DNA of 64,000 nt from Camellia lanceoleosa (Eukaryota; Streptophyta; Magnoliopsida; Ericales; Theaceae): NCBI GenBank assembly GCA_025200525.1, contig CM045760.1, forward strand, positions 48,069,932-48,133,931, read 5' to 3'. The notes under the pieces were generated by a model. It was not told where the DNA came from. It made no database searches and was given only the letters and a program-made list of their open reading frames with translations. Positions 1-12,051 of this stretch are shown here, piece by piece (position 1 is the first letter of the stretch; every line of letters starts with the position of its first letter). Position numbers and translations under genes: made by a program.

Positions 1-2447
1 ATCATGCTTTGAGGTTTCAAAAGTGGAGGGGTTAGCCACCCCTCGTTATTCTTGTTTACTAACTTTTTTGCTTTCTTTATTGATTAGCTTTTTAGGCTCT
101 TTTCATGCATTCTAAGCCACTTTTTTTTTTTTTTTTTTTTAATTTCTTGAGGGTTGTTTTGGGGCTGTTTTGGGTTGTTTAAATAGTTCATACTTTGATT
201 AGCTTGGTTGTTGTCTCATAAGTTTGCCTCCATAGCTTGTTGTGTATTGTTCCTAACTTTTCTTTAACTCATTTCCATGTTTAAGAACCTCATTTTAATA
301 ATCGACTTTCCATTCATTGCTTTCATTTGAGAGTTGTTTCAATCAGTTGACGGTTATTCAAAACGTGAACTAACAATTTATGCTTAATTGCTTAATCTCT
401 ATGGAGGTTCATTGCCAATGGTGTAGTCTCTTTTTCATGTTGAGAATCACCTCCCATTTGATATATTTCTCATTTAGTGGACGTAATCTCTAGTGGGTGT
501 AACAATCATCTTGGACTTAATGGATTAAAGGATGGCAACGACTAACGAATTTGGATTAAAATGAACCAAACCAACCCACATAAAGAAAATGAGTTATATT
601 GCTTGGGGTTTGGCCAGACGTTATGTCGAATCCGTTGTGTCAAGGGTTGTCTTATATCAATTCATGATGTTTTGATGAATCTTGAAGCGTCTTTACCTCC
701 CTCTTGAGTTCACTCTATGATAGAAGGGAGGGGTGGTTGTTATTCATTTCATTTATTGATTTTTGTCCAAATTGTACCCGAAATCATTAAGCAATCAACT
801 TGCTCATTGATGGTTTTGGAAACGACTCCAACCTTCTCTCAAGGGTTTCCCATGACAAAGAAGTGTGAGAGGGACAAACAAAGTCCAGAACACTCTGCAT
901 GTACTATTTTCACTTCAGAGCACAGAACAAAATTTTGCATGAAATTGAGGCACGACCGGCCTTCTTTAGGCCCGGCCGGGCTTCATTAAGGGCTGGCCGG
1001 TCATCAATGTTTGGTCAGGAGTGTATTTTGCAGAAAACAGAGGGCAGTGGCTGAAAGTGAAACAGAGCAAGCCTGGGGCAAACAGAGCTGTTCTTAGACA
1101 TTGTCCATGCAACCCTTGTGCATCCTTGCTTACACCATGATCATTCTTGTAATTAATTAATTTATTCATTATTGTTGTTATAATTAGTTTTGTTAATTAT
1201 TAGTGTTGTAATTAACTAATTTATTATTATTGTTTATTTGTATTTGTTATAGATAGTTAGCTTAAATAGTTAGTCTACTTATCATTATTATTATCCTTGT
1301 TGTAATAAAGTAGTTAGCTAGTTATTCTTTGCTCATTTATTCATTTAGTTTTGTAATAATTAGTTTAATTTGGACTTTCGAACTTTAATTCGCACCCTCT
1401 TGCACAAGGGAAACTATGTAATAAGTTGTATGTCTTTCAAGCCCACGTCTTTTTCCCTTTTACTTACTTGCTTACAATGGTTAGTATAGGATATCATTTT
1501 TCAAATTAGCATTCTTATGCCTTGCATCCATTGTCTTGCATGCATCCAAGGCTCGGCTGATCATGCTAACCCAATATCAAATGTTCAAAATTCATTACTT
1601 GATTATGTGCTTTCTCGCATGTCTTGAATGGAATCATATGCTATGCTCATAGCCGAGTCTATAAAATACATAATGTATGCGTTGCATTAGTCATATTGCA
1701 TTTAATTAGGAACATGCATATTTTTCTAATAATTTTGCTTTGTTTTGGCCCAGAGTACTAGGTGAGTAATTTTGTGTTTTAGCATATTACATCGAATGTT
1801 TGCATTGCCATGTCAAAACGTACTTCCATGAGGCTAATTGCTTAAATGATATAACTATTTGAATACCTGTTGATGAAGGCTAGTTGCTTGAATTGTGATA
1901 ATTTGATTAAATGTCCGTTTTAAGCCTACTTTTTCAAGTGGCAAATTCACAAAATAATTTTCAAATAAAACATGAAATCAAATGTTCCAAATCTTGCAAA
2001 TTAGTTTATACTTGCGTGAGTCACATAATAATATAGTTAATAATCAAAAGAAGAGCATATAATGTAAATAAAAAAAACACATCATGATTAGTAAAGGCCG
2101 ATCTTTGATCGGGCAAGTGGGGTGCTCAATTCATGACCTTCCCCTCTCGTACTTAATTTCTCGAGCCGAGACACTCTGGTGATGACGGCCTAATGGCCTT
2201 TGGCACGAGTCTTGGGTTTCCTAAATGTTTCAAAAAATTTAGGTGGTGACTCTGAAATCTGGCAAAGTAATTAATTTTTGACATTTTATTCAAAACATCA
2301 ATTTTCCAAAAAGAATTGCCGAATTTAGACTCTTTTGTGTTTTCACTGTTTCACATTGCACTTGTGAAATCAGATTCAGAACCACAGGTAGAGTCCAAAC
2401 TATAGGGCTTATCATCTTCCGAAAAGAGCGCGAAAAGTCGAGCTACA
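1..2447 (+). mobile_element. L1 element, 5' LTR (left part outside window)
   Basis: This stretch aligns along its length with 5,830-8,249 and with 40,136-42,687. Shared landmarks in the same order are the GAGGGGTTAGCC block, the AT-rich run of TTAGTTAGCTAGTTA-like words (about 1,140-1,370), the block around GATCGGGCAAGTGGGGTG (2,108) and the tail ending GAGCTACA at 2,447. It is therefore the last two thirds of a long LTR whose first roughly 1.3 kb lies left of the window. Divergence from the 3' LTR is obvious by eye, with many substitutions and small indels, so the insertion is old. No coding sequence is supported. A poly-T run is at 121-140. Confidence 0.85.
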
Positions 2448-2724
2448 CCATTTCAAGACTCTCTTGGGATTGTCATCTTCCCTATGATTAATATATGTGC
2501 TTTATGCATTCATGCTTATACACTCTGGTTGATTTGAAATGTGTAATTTGTTGCTCTTGCTCTTAACTTTGTTCGGTACTTAACAGAGTTTCGTCGAGTT
2601 GCTTCCCTTTGTGTTACATTTCAATAAATTGTGGCAAGTTGCCCCACACTCATTTTATAAGATACATGACACATTACTCTGAGTACTACTCATTTCCCTC
2701 TACATACCATGCATCTTTCATTTT

Positions 2725-3205
2725 GTATCGCACTGTTTTGTGCATTCACCTTGAGTTCGCATTGTTTTATGCATTCATCTTGTGTCGCACTATTTTGTGT
2801 ATCTTGCATCGCATTGTTTTGTGTATTCATACATCTTCACTTTGTATTACACTGTTTTGTGCACCTTGCATCGCACTGTTTTGTACATTCACCTTGTATC
2901 GCACTATCTTGTGCACTTTATATCGCACTATTTTGTGCATTCACCTTGTATCGCACTGTTTTGTGCGCCTTGCATTGCACTGTTTTGTGCATTCACCTTG
3001 CATCACACTGTTTTGTGCACTTTGCATCGCACTATTTTGTGCACCTTGCATAGCATTTTCTTGTGCATTCATCTTGTCTCGCACTGTTTTGTGCACCTGC
3101 ATCGTACTATCTATTGCATTCATCTTGTCTCGCACTATTTTGTGTATTCACCCTGTTCGGACTGTTTTGTGCACCTCACCGGCACTGTCTTGTGCACTCG
3201 CCTGG
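2725..3205 (+). repeat. Minisatellite, about 20 units of 24-27 bp
   Basis: Tandem units of the form TCGCACTGTTTTGTGCA followed by TTCACCTTG (long form) or CCTTGCA (short form) repeat roughly 20 times. All three plus-strand frames stay largely open and give Cys/His/Leu-rich repetitive peptides, a by-product of the repeat and not a gene. Each unit contains the near-palindrome GCACTGTTTTGTGC, so single strands or RNA could form a series of small hairpins. Confidence 0.85.
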
Positions 3206-3782
3206 GTCTAGGAGACCTTAAATCCTCTAGAGGTGCAATTCCTTTAGTGTTTGTCATGCTTGAATGACTTCAGGCGATCTGGCATAGCCACCTGGCTGTG
3301 TTTGTAATGACTGTGGAAACTAGAGTTCGAATGGCAATGCCTAGAACGCAAAGGTTTGGAATTTCCGAGACTAAAGTCTGGTTTAAATACCCAGGGGTGT
3401 ATCCTCGACTTGAAATCTTTATGGCAGCCCCATAGGTTGGGGTAGCTTGTATGTGCCTCAATTCTGGATACTGAACCAACCTAGTCTGTCACCCTGTTGA
3501 AGAATAGGAAAAGTTGCAAACATAGCCAGGGAGAAAAGTAGATGAAGAAGAAGAGGAAGATCCAAAGCAGCATAAGGTGAGTCATTGCCAATTGCCCCTA
3601 CCAAGTACTTTCTAAGCACCACTTCCTAGCTGCATCTTCATATCTATTAGTATCTAATACTTTTATAGCATTGCATATAACATCGATCGCATGCATCTAC
3701 TATATTATCTACAATGTCCATTACACCCATTACATCGTACCATTTTATCACCTACATGCTTTCAATGTTAAGCTTAGTTTGG

Positions 3783-4235
3783 CATGTGCTCATATATTTC
3801 CCTCGTTGAAATATAGTTTTGTCATGTGTAAGTACCCTTGCTACGCTGAGGCCAGTATTGAGGATGTCAACACCTTTTCTGTGTTAGACATGGTTTGTTT
3901 TGTGTCCATGCATTTTCTAGTTAAGATGTGGTTTGGCTTGTGCCTTTTATCCACTGCATCGTACTTTATCTTATTGCATTCAACATTTAGGATCATTATC
4001 TTTTCCCAGCAGATCATTTCTTACTTATATCATACCACCCAATTGCTCGTACTCTTTATGCAAAAAACATAGTATTGCATGTGCCGCACCCCTTTCACGT
4101 TGAAACATGGTTCTGTTATATGTAAGCATCCATGCTGCACTGAGGCCAGTATTGAGGATATAGGCACTTAGCCTGTGTTAGGCGTCATTTGGCTCATGCC
4201 CACACTTCTTTTCTATATAAAACATAGTTTGATTT
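3783..4235 (+). repeat. Direct duplication in L1 core (period about 296 bp)
   Basis: The block with CTGAGGCCAGTATTGAGGA at about 3,847 recurs with the same flanks at about 4,140. Both copies begin GCATGTGC (3,783 and 4,079) and include a TTTCACGTTGAAA or TTCCCTCGTTGAAA word. The copies are clearly diverged, so the duplication is older than or similar in age to the insertion. It has no coding content. Confidence 0.75.
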
Positions 4236-4515
4236 CTATCTCCATTCCTTTATAATATTTGTGTGGTAAGCACTGCTCGTGGTTTAGATTGCCATTATAT
4301 ATCATTCTCATTGTTTCGTTACATTGTGTATCATTTGCATTCTGCCCCTAGAACTACGCTAGTTTGATTCCTAGCAAAGGGATACGTAGGCAACCCTCAA
4401 GTTCAACCAATTGCATATGCATTTTGTTTGTTTGTCCAAGTCTTACGGCCTTGTCAAAATGGGTCATCTTCGGGCTTTGAGATTCACTCACGTCATTTCA
4501 TGACTTTGAGCACTG

Positions 4516-4530
4516 TCAAAGAGGGGCAAC
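4516..4530 (+). promoter_or_regulatory. L1 polypurine tract
   Basis: The sequence TCAAAGAGGGGCAAC lies immediately before the TGTAGACA start of the right-hand LTR, the position expected for the plus-strand priming polypurine tract. It confirms that 4,531 opens a 3' LTR and that the element reads on the + strand. Confidence 0.75.
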
Positions 4531-7500
4531 TGTAGACATCCCATTTTTTACCACCCTTAAGACTTGGGCGCTTTAATCCAAACACCCAATGATAAAAGTT
4601 ACACTATGCGATCTTTTGAATTCTCAGTGAAGAAATTTGGATTCAAGCTCTAATCTTGAACCTTGTACCACATTTTGGCCAAACTATTTTACACCTTAAA
4701 ACTCTCATTTCAAAATATTTTTTTCAAATGTTTCTACAATGTTCCGAAGCTCACATTTCATTTAAAATATTTCACTTTTTGGTAAACTAAGCAAGGACAA
4801 AGTGAAAATAAATGGAAGGGAGTTGAACTCTTTGAAATTTTTTAAAAAACTTCTTATTTATAGGTTTGGAGTTGAAGAAAATACGAGCGGAGGGAAGAAA
4901 ACTAGTTTAGGAAAAGGTCGGGCATCAAATCGTTATGATAAAAATAAGCAGCCTTCACTAAATTAGGCATATCTCTTTGTACACTTAGACTTTAGGTGTG
5001 AGGCCATCACCAATGGAAATAGACTTCTGGGGCTTCAATTTAGACTCGAGAATCACCTAAAATCGAGTCCCAGGTGAGCGAGATATGCCCGTTTAAATTC
5101 GAGAATGAAATGCAAATTTTTTGACCCAACCAAGTCCATTTAAAACGGGTCGTGGCCCATTTAGACTTGACCAGGTTTCAATGAAAACTTCTCCAGAATC
5201 CCTTTTTAGGCTTGGCTTTTCATTTTTGGGCCCGACCGTGTGTTTTGGGGCCCGGCCGAGTCTTAATAGCGCCAAACAAACAGTTAGCGGGAATTGGACA
5301 GCTAGCTTTGTTTGAAGATATTTTCAACCAATTTGGCTCAAACTCTATAAATAGGACCTCCCACTTCAGATTTTAAGGTTAGAAAAACCTTCCAAGAGGC
5401 TTAGGCATTGATGAAAGATTTTGAATCTTCAACCTTTTTTTGTTCTTCAAATCAACCTTTACCCTCCATACACCATTAAAGCTTGGATTTGAAGCTTTCT
5501 TGTAGAGATTTCAAAACATATTTTTAGCACCTAGAGGGTTAGAAAATATTTCCCAAGACTTCGAAGGTTTTTGAGAGCTAAGACCATCCATCTTGCTTCC
5601 AAAAGCTTCCTTGCTATACATACACCATTGGAGCTTGTTCTTGAAGCTTTTTGTTGAACTTTCAAAGCTAATTTCAGAAACTTGAGAGTGTTGGAGTCAA
5701 GTTTGTTAACTAAGAGCTTACCTCTCTTTTCAAAAAGTATAATTTTGCACCTTCTTCTTTAACCTTCTTCTACTCTTTTCTTCTAATTTTCTTGTCTTTA
5801 TATACTAAATTTCAGAGTTTTAAAGGGCTTAAAAAACATGGTTTAAAAGTCTCAAAAGTGGAGGACTTTGTTTCATAGCTTTCTCTCTACTCTTTTTACT
5901 TATTTTCTCTTGCTTTTAGCTACTTTTTTTTTTTTTTTGCATTTGAGGGGCTATTGTGGCTGTTTAATTCATTTAAATAGTTTATGCTTTGAATATTCTA
6001 TTTATTGTGTTGTAAGTCCTCATGGCTTCGGTTGTTTAGGCCTTAGACACCGAGTCATTCGAGTTGATGGCTTTCTTTACTTAGTTTTCATGTCAAAAGT
6101 CCCATTCTAATAATCAATCTAGTATTCATTTATGCAACCTCCCTCTTTTCTTCTCTTTGTCTTTCGTTTGAGAGTTATTTCAATAGATTGAGGTTATTCA
6201 AAACATGTAAAAGAGACCTATGCTTAATGGCTTAATCTCTACGGAGATTTATCATCAATGGCATAGTCTCTCTTTCATGTTTAGAAACACCTCTCGTTTG
6301 ACGTTTCTTCTCATTTAGAGGACTTAACCATCATCTTGGACAAATGGACTAAAGAATGGAAAGGACTAAGAAAATTGGCTTAAAATGAAACAACCAACAT
6401 AAAGAAAATGAGTTATATTGTTTGGATTCGGCCAGACATTATGCCGAGTCTATCGTGTCAAGGGTCATCATACGTCAATTCATGAGGTTTTGATGAACCT
6501 TAAAGCGTCTCTACCTCCCTCTTTGAGCTTACTCCATGACAGGAGGGAGGAGTGGTTGTTGTTCATTGCATTCATTGATTTTTGTCCAAAATCGCATCAG
6601 AAAACATCAAGCAATCAACTTGCTCATTGATGGTTTTGGAACTAACTTTGTCCTTCTCTTGAGCCTCTCCATGACAGAGAAAGGCAGAAGGGACAAACAG
6701 GGCTTGACACTGCTTTGTCTACACTGTTTTTACTTCAGAGCACAAAAACAAATTTTGGCACGAAATTAAGGCACGACCGGCTACTTTTGGACCCTGCCAG
6801 GCCTCATTAGGGGCGGGCCAGCCAGCCTCCAATGTTTGGAAAACATAGTGTTTTGCTGAAAACAGAGGGCAGTGGCTGAAGGTGAAACAAAGCAATCTGG
6901 GCAAACAGAGCAGTTTCTAGACACTGCGCATGTGATCGTTGTGCATTCTTATGGTTACAATATTCTTATTAGCATTGTTGTATTAATTTCTATTGTTGTA
7001 GTTATTATAATAGCCTCGTTGCAATTATTGATGTTTATTAAAAATGCCCTCGTTGTAATAGCTTAGATATCTAGTTAGTTAGTTTAGGTAATGTAATTCA
7101 TTCATTTGAATTTATAATAAAGGAGTTAGCTAGTTAGTGCTTTAATTCATTCATTTGAATTTGTAATAGCTAATTAATTCAGACACTCGGACACTCATTC
7201 GGACCCTCTTGTATGAGGACAAAACATGTAATAAGTGTGTATGTCTTCCAACCCCACGTCTTTCTCCCTTTTATTTACCCACTTATGATGGTAGCATAAG
7301 AATATCATGTTTACTTAGCATTTTCCATATTTGCATACACTTGTCTTACATGCATTAAGCTTGGCGCATCATTCTAACAAGCATTGTCATTTAAATACTT
7401 CTTTGAATACATGTTTAAAACCACATGCTAGCAAATTGATTCATATGCCATGTTAGTAGCCGAGCCTATTAATTGCATATTGCATGTGTTGCATTAAGCA

Positions 7501-8249
7501 AATTCCATTAGTTAGGATCATGTATCTTTTCTAACTCTTTTATTTCTTTTGGCTTGCCTTGGAGAACTAGGTGAGCTCTTATTGTTTTAGCATATTGCAT
7601 GAGTATTAGTGTTGCCATGTCAAGCATATTACCATGAGGCTAAGTGCTTAAATGATATATCTGTTTGAATGCTTGTGAATGAAGGCTAATTGCATGAATT
7701 GGAATAAATTGGTTAATGTACATACAAACTCACTTTTTCAAGCGAAGCATATTCAAAACAATTTTCAAACAAACATGAAATCAAATGTTCCAATTTTTGC
7801 AAATTGGTCTATACCTATGTGCGTCACATAGCAAAATTAGCCTAATAACCGGAACAAGAGCATATAATGTAAATAAGATTCACATCATAATTAGTAGAGG
7901 CCGATCTTTGATCGGGCGAGTGAGGGTGCTCAATTCATGACCTTCTCCTCTCGTACCTAAGCTCCCGAGCCAAGACACTTTGGTGATGACGGACTAATGG
8001 CCTTTGGCACGAGTCTAGGGTTTCCTAAATTTTCCAAAAATATTTAGGTGGCAACTCTAAAATCTGGCAAAACAGTCCATTTTTAGTATTTTATTCGAAA
8101 CATCGATTTTTCAAAAAGAATTGTCGGATTTGGACTATTTTGGTGTTTTCATTGTTACACATTGCACTTATGAAATCAAAGTCAGAACCACGGGTGTCCA
8201 AACTGTAGGGCTAGTCATATCCGAAAGGAGCACGAAAAGTCAAGCTACA
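4531..8249 (+). mobile_element. L1 element, complete 3' LTR (3.72 kb)
   Basis: The LTR starts TGTAGACATCC and ends CAAGCTACA, giving a 5-bp terminal inverted repeat TGTAG/CTACA. The start matches the solo LTR at 38,649 (TGTAGACACCC), and the end matches the 5' LTR end at 2,447. The next five bases are TGGGG; the partner target duplication would lie left of the window, so it cannot be checked. The LTR has no protein coding capacity and is unusually long. Confidence 0.9.
5346..5353 (+). promoter_or_regulatory. Predicted TATA box of L1 LTR
   Basis: TATAAATA in the context CTCTATAAATAGGACC lies about 815 bp into the LTR. The solo copy has TATATATAGAGG at the equivalent place (about 39,592). It would put U3 at roughly 0.8 kb and leave about 2.9 kb for R-U5. 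Predicted from motif and position only. Confidence 0.55.
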
Positions 8250-9583
8250 TGGGGCTACTCTGGTTTAGGATAGAATCATAGTTATAAATAACGGTATCAC
8301 ATAACGTATCGGTATTGGTGATACGACAAAATATCGATTCGTATCGGAAAATATTGGCTAGTATATCACTGAATACCGGGTATCAAAGGTCTCAAATATT
8401 GTTTATTTTTTATGGTGCTTATAAATGATTGAGCTTTTTCTCTATGTGTCATTCTAAATGGGATTGGGGTATTTCATTTGGTTTGATGCTTTCTACATGC
8501 CCTCTTTTCCTTTTGTTGATTGGTTTGATAATTTGTAATGTCTACCTTCGGGCAATCAATAAAGTTTTCTTCGCTAATAAAAAGAAAAACATTATATATT
8601 CAAAAAAATATATATTTGTAGATTAAAATCCTTTTTTTTTTTTTTATGGGAGATCACAATCATTTTAAGTGTGATTTACTTCTCATATATCATACACCTT
8701 ATTTTAGAATAAATATTGTTATAATTGATTAAAAAAATATGATTAGGTGGACATTAGTTAATTTTAACTAACCAAATAATCTAGTCTATTACAAAAAAAA
8801 AAATATTGTTAATAATAGTATCGCTTAATTTCATGGTTATTTTCAATATTACTTAAACTTTGGGCTATTTATATTGGTGATTTGGAGATAAGATGGGGCA
8901 TAGTAAATTTACAGGGCATGCTAAATTGTAAATGGTGGAATTTACACTTGAGAGTTCATTTGGGGTGACTTTTTTAACAATTTTTTAAATTTTATAATAA
9001 GTTGACTTTGTATAATGAGTTATTGACTTTTTTGACTTTTAATTACCTACCAAATAATCCTGAATTTATTTAGAAAGTGATGTACAGGGAAAATTGAACT
9101 CTATGTATTGTAGATCTTTTATTTATTTATTTATTTAGAAGGGTGTGTTGTAGATCTTATTAATAATAAATTTTATCTATACAATCTAAATTTTGAAATA
9201 ATTTTTAGATATATATATATTTCTAAATTTACAACATTGCCGTTTAGTGATTTTGGGGGGGAAAAAAATTTAAATCACTTTGTATCTCTTACATATTAAT
9301 CAATCACTTTTTCTCTCTCCTTTCTCTTTCTCAATCATTTTTCCTCTTACACACATCTACTCAACTATAACAAAATATCAAATCATTCCCAACTCCCACA
9401 CTCAGAACTATTTCCAAAATATACAATCACACAAAGCAAAAAAAAAATTAAACTCTTTCCCCAAGATTTTTTTTTGAAAATTTATCTCCCAAAACTAAAC
9501 CAAACACACCCGCAAAATCTGTGTGAGTCCTAATTTATTATTGGAGGAGGATTTCTTGAGTCTAAAATTTGGATTGGAGGGCA
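8250..9583. other. AT-rich spacer, no gene seen
   Basis: No supportable ORF. At 8,266-8,400 there is a run of GTATCGG, CGATACG and GATACG words, probably a decayed transposable element I cannot classify. The rest is AT-rich with short homopolymers (8,629-8,645 T run) and a pyrimidine-rich stretch at 9,295-9,350. Confidence 0.5.
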
Positions 9584-9887
9584 TTATTTGGGTCCTTGGA
9601 GTTCACCGTGAATTCTATTTCTGTAGCAATCTCGGTTTCAATCATTCTTTTATGTTTTGTCACTTATTTGGGCGGTCGAGGTCGAGGCAATGCCCTTCAT
9701 GGGGTCCAGTCGAGGCGGCGCCCTTGCAAAATCGAGCATAGGGTTTCACATTTTGTATTCAAAGGTTTACCTTTGCTTTTCTTTCATTGACTACTGGGCC
9801 AACAATTCACCACTTTATAAGCATTTGGACACAAAATGTTTTCTCTCTCAGCAATGTGGGACTCAAAGAGTGGACGACAATGTTGTG

Positions 9888-9905
9888 CCAAACGACGTCG
9901 TTTGG
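9888..9905. promoter_or_regulatory. 18-bp ACGT-core palindrome upstream of LTR C TATA box
   Basis: CCAAACGACGTCGTTTGG is a perfect palindrome with a GACGTC core, the kind of site bound by plant bZIP factors. It lies about 58 bp upstream of TATATAA at 9,964-9,970, a good place for a promoter element of the solo LTR. Function is inferred from position. Confidence 0.5.
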
Positions 9906-9963
9906 TGCGTTTGTTGGAAGTCCCACATCGATTACAAAATACATTTTAAAGTGGACAAACTTC

Positions 9964-9970
9964 TATATAA
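9964..9970 (+). promoter_or_regulatory. Predicted TATA box of solo LTR C
   Basis: TATATAA followed by GTGCAAGTGC, 342 bp into the LTR. It precedes the LTR segment shared with element B. Motif-based prediction only. Confidence 0.5.
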
Positions 9971-12051
9971 GTGCAAGTGCAGAGGATTAGCTTATCAGCT
10001 TCTATGGTTCTTTCTTGGTTTAATGAGCCATTACGAGCCGAGCTCGAGTTATATAAATTTTAGTTGTGCCGAGCTGAATTTTGGCCATAGTTCCATTGGG
10101 ATTTTGGCCATAGTTCCTTCGCCAAAGTTGTGTAATTTCTCGAGGGCTTTGTTGTGTATGGTGGAAATCGAGTTTCATCGTCGTTGATTTTGGGGTTTCA
10201 ACTCTTTTCATTTTCTCCATTTCAGCTTCGAATTTGAGGTAGGGATTCCTACTCATTCTTATGTGTTTTAACATAAATGTTGAGTTATTTATATAGATGG
10301 TTTGATTTGGGAACTTAAGGTTGGAGATGTGTAATGTTGAAAACAGGGGTTTTGTTCAATTGACTCATACCTGTGTGTTTTGGGTTTAGAAATGGAGATT
10401 ATTGATGTTTTTGATAATATTTGAGCCTTTGGGTCAATATTAAAAAAAAAAAAAAAGGAAAAATGCCATGTTTGGGTATATTTGGGTCATTACTGTAATT
10501 AATGGCAATTAATACGGAAATATGAAATTGAGCTGGAAATAATAAAATCGACTCAATATGAGGTAGAATGGTGGAGTTGGATTCATTAATCACTCACTTT
10601 GAAAATGTTGAGATTATATATATCTGTTGTAGCATGTATTTTCTGTTTAGAAATAACTACTTTGGGCTATCGGTGGAGGATAGTCGTGATTGTTGTAGAC
10701 AATGCATGATGCTTAGGCAAACTAAGACTAATCAATTGAAATGTCATCGAATATGACGGTTGTAATAATACGTCGAATTTGTGTATTAAATGAACAGATA
10801 TATGATAATGTTTATATACATTGTGTTGTGTGGGAGGAGATAGGGGATGTACTCCACGGTTTAAGGGAAGATAGAGGATGGACTCTTAAACCGGATTTTG
10901 TGTGACATTGATACAGCACTACAATGTGTATCAAGTGTTGATTATGAAGTGTTGAATTGATTTGATATAGCACAAAAATGTATATCTTTATCAATTGTGA
11001 AATGTAGAAGTGTTTCTATGTTATGTTGATACAACACCAGTTTATCATATATGAAGTATGGAAGTGTTTTGTTTGAAATTGATACAGCAAATATGTGTAT
11101 CTGTTGTGAAGTATGAAATGTTTAATTTGAGTCTTTATCTCAATTGAAATGGAAGTACTGTTGATATGAGATGTAATCTCACTTAAGGGTATGGCCAGGT
11201 TCTGAGCCAGGATTATGAATTAAGAAATGAAAATTATTATGAAACATGGATACATTTGTCATGTAATTGAAACGGATTATGAATGGATATACGTGAATCA
11301 AACATTTATCGAATGCTCACGTTTTAGTTATTGCTCATATTATGTTTAGCATATCTCTACTGGGCTGTTAGCTCACCCTATACAGGAATATCATTTTCAG
11401 GTGCAGGTGAGATGTTACCTCCAAGGCAATAGCATGGATGGACTCTCGGGAAGCAAGAGTTTCCTAGTTATGCTTTATGCGTGCATGAGTGTTATTTGTA
11501 AAGCCAAGGGCTTAATGTGTAATGAGCGAGACTCTATTTATGTAACCAAGCAATGTCTTGGAAAGATGAAAGCCTATATGGCATTTAATTGCTTGCTAAA
11601 CAGTGAACTTTGATATATGAATTTATGTTGTTTCTTATATTTATTCCGCATATAAGTTATCTTTATTGAAATATTTCGGGGCATGACAATTTCGATAATC
11701 CAAACTCTTCATTTTGTTAGACATTCGTGATTTTATCCATAAAAAAAATTAGGTCGGTCCGATATAACTTGTTCAATTTACCGTATTTTTTACTAAAAAA
11801 GTGGACAATAATTGTATTTTTTTAAAATGAACCATACATTTTTTTTTTATGACAAAAATAACAAATGAACAAATTGCAGTTATCGAATCGATCTAATTTT
11901 TTTTATGGATGAAATATTCAAAGTGCTCAACAAAATGAACGGTTCGGATAATCAAAACGTAACCCGTAGTGGGCTCCATCGGCCCAAATACCCTCTTCTA
12001 ATCTAAATTTTGAACTAGTGAAAGTCCTCCTCCTTTATTATTCTTTAAGAT

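Larger units (their letters stand above)
2448..4530 (+). mobile_element. L1 element, non-coding internal domain
   Basis: The 2.08 kb between the two L1 LTRs has no gag, protease, RT or integrase similarity in any frame, which makes L1 a large non-autonomous (LARD-like) LTR element. It holds a minisatellite (2,725-3,205) and a roughly 296-bp direct duplication (3,783-4,235), and ends in a purine tract. No standard tRNA primer site (TGG...) follows the 5' LTR; the bases there are CCATTTCAAGACTC, so the primer is unknown or the site has decayed. Confidence 0.8.
9622..11688 (+). mobile_element. Solo LTR C (chromovirus A/B family)
   Basis: This 2,067-bp LTR starts TGTAGCAATC and ends GGGGCATGACA, flanked by 5-bp duplications ATTTC (9,617-9,621 and 11,689-11,693). 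Its 3' half is homologous to the element B LTR: the ATCGGTGGAGGATAGT hairpin block at about 10,668, degenerate GATACAGC repeats (10,910-11,125), the CTCACCCTAT...TTTTCAGGTGCAGGT block at about 11,370, and the tail. No internal domain or second LTR adjoins, so it is a solo LTR left by LTR-LTR recombination. Its insertion into a MITE arm confirms both edges. Confidence 0.85.
9584..11985. mobile_element. Foldback MITE (G), split by solo LTR C
   Basis: The left arm (9,584-9,621) joins to 11,689 once the 2.07 kb solo LTR and one ATTTC copy are removed. The rejoined sequence then folds against 11,830-11,985. Matching arm words include TATTTGGGTCC against GGCCCAAATA, CGATAATCCAAAC against CGGTTCGGATAATC, and the shared ATCCATAAAAAAAATTAG. 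The rejoined element is about 0.33 kb. It is related to the foldback at 62,129-62,462. Superfamily is unknown and no target duplication was found. Confidence 0.7.

Noticed and set aside
2725..3205. CRISPR-like regular spacing
   Set aside because: Spacer portions are repeats themselves, unit length varies, and the DNA is a plant nuclear retroelement.
2609..3267. Cys/His-rich open frames of 114-200 codons
   Set aside because: They are translations of the 24-27 bp minisatellite in all three frames, not a gene.
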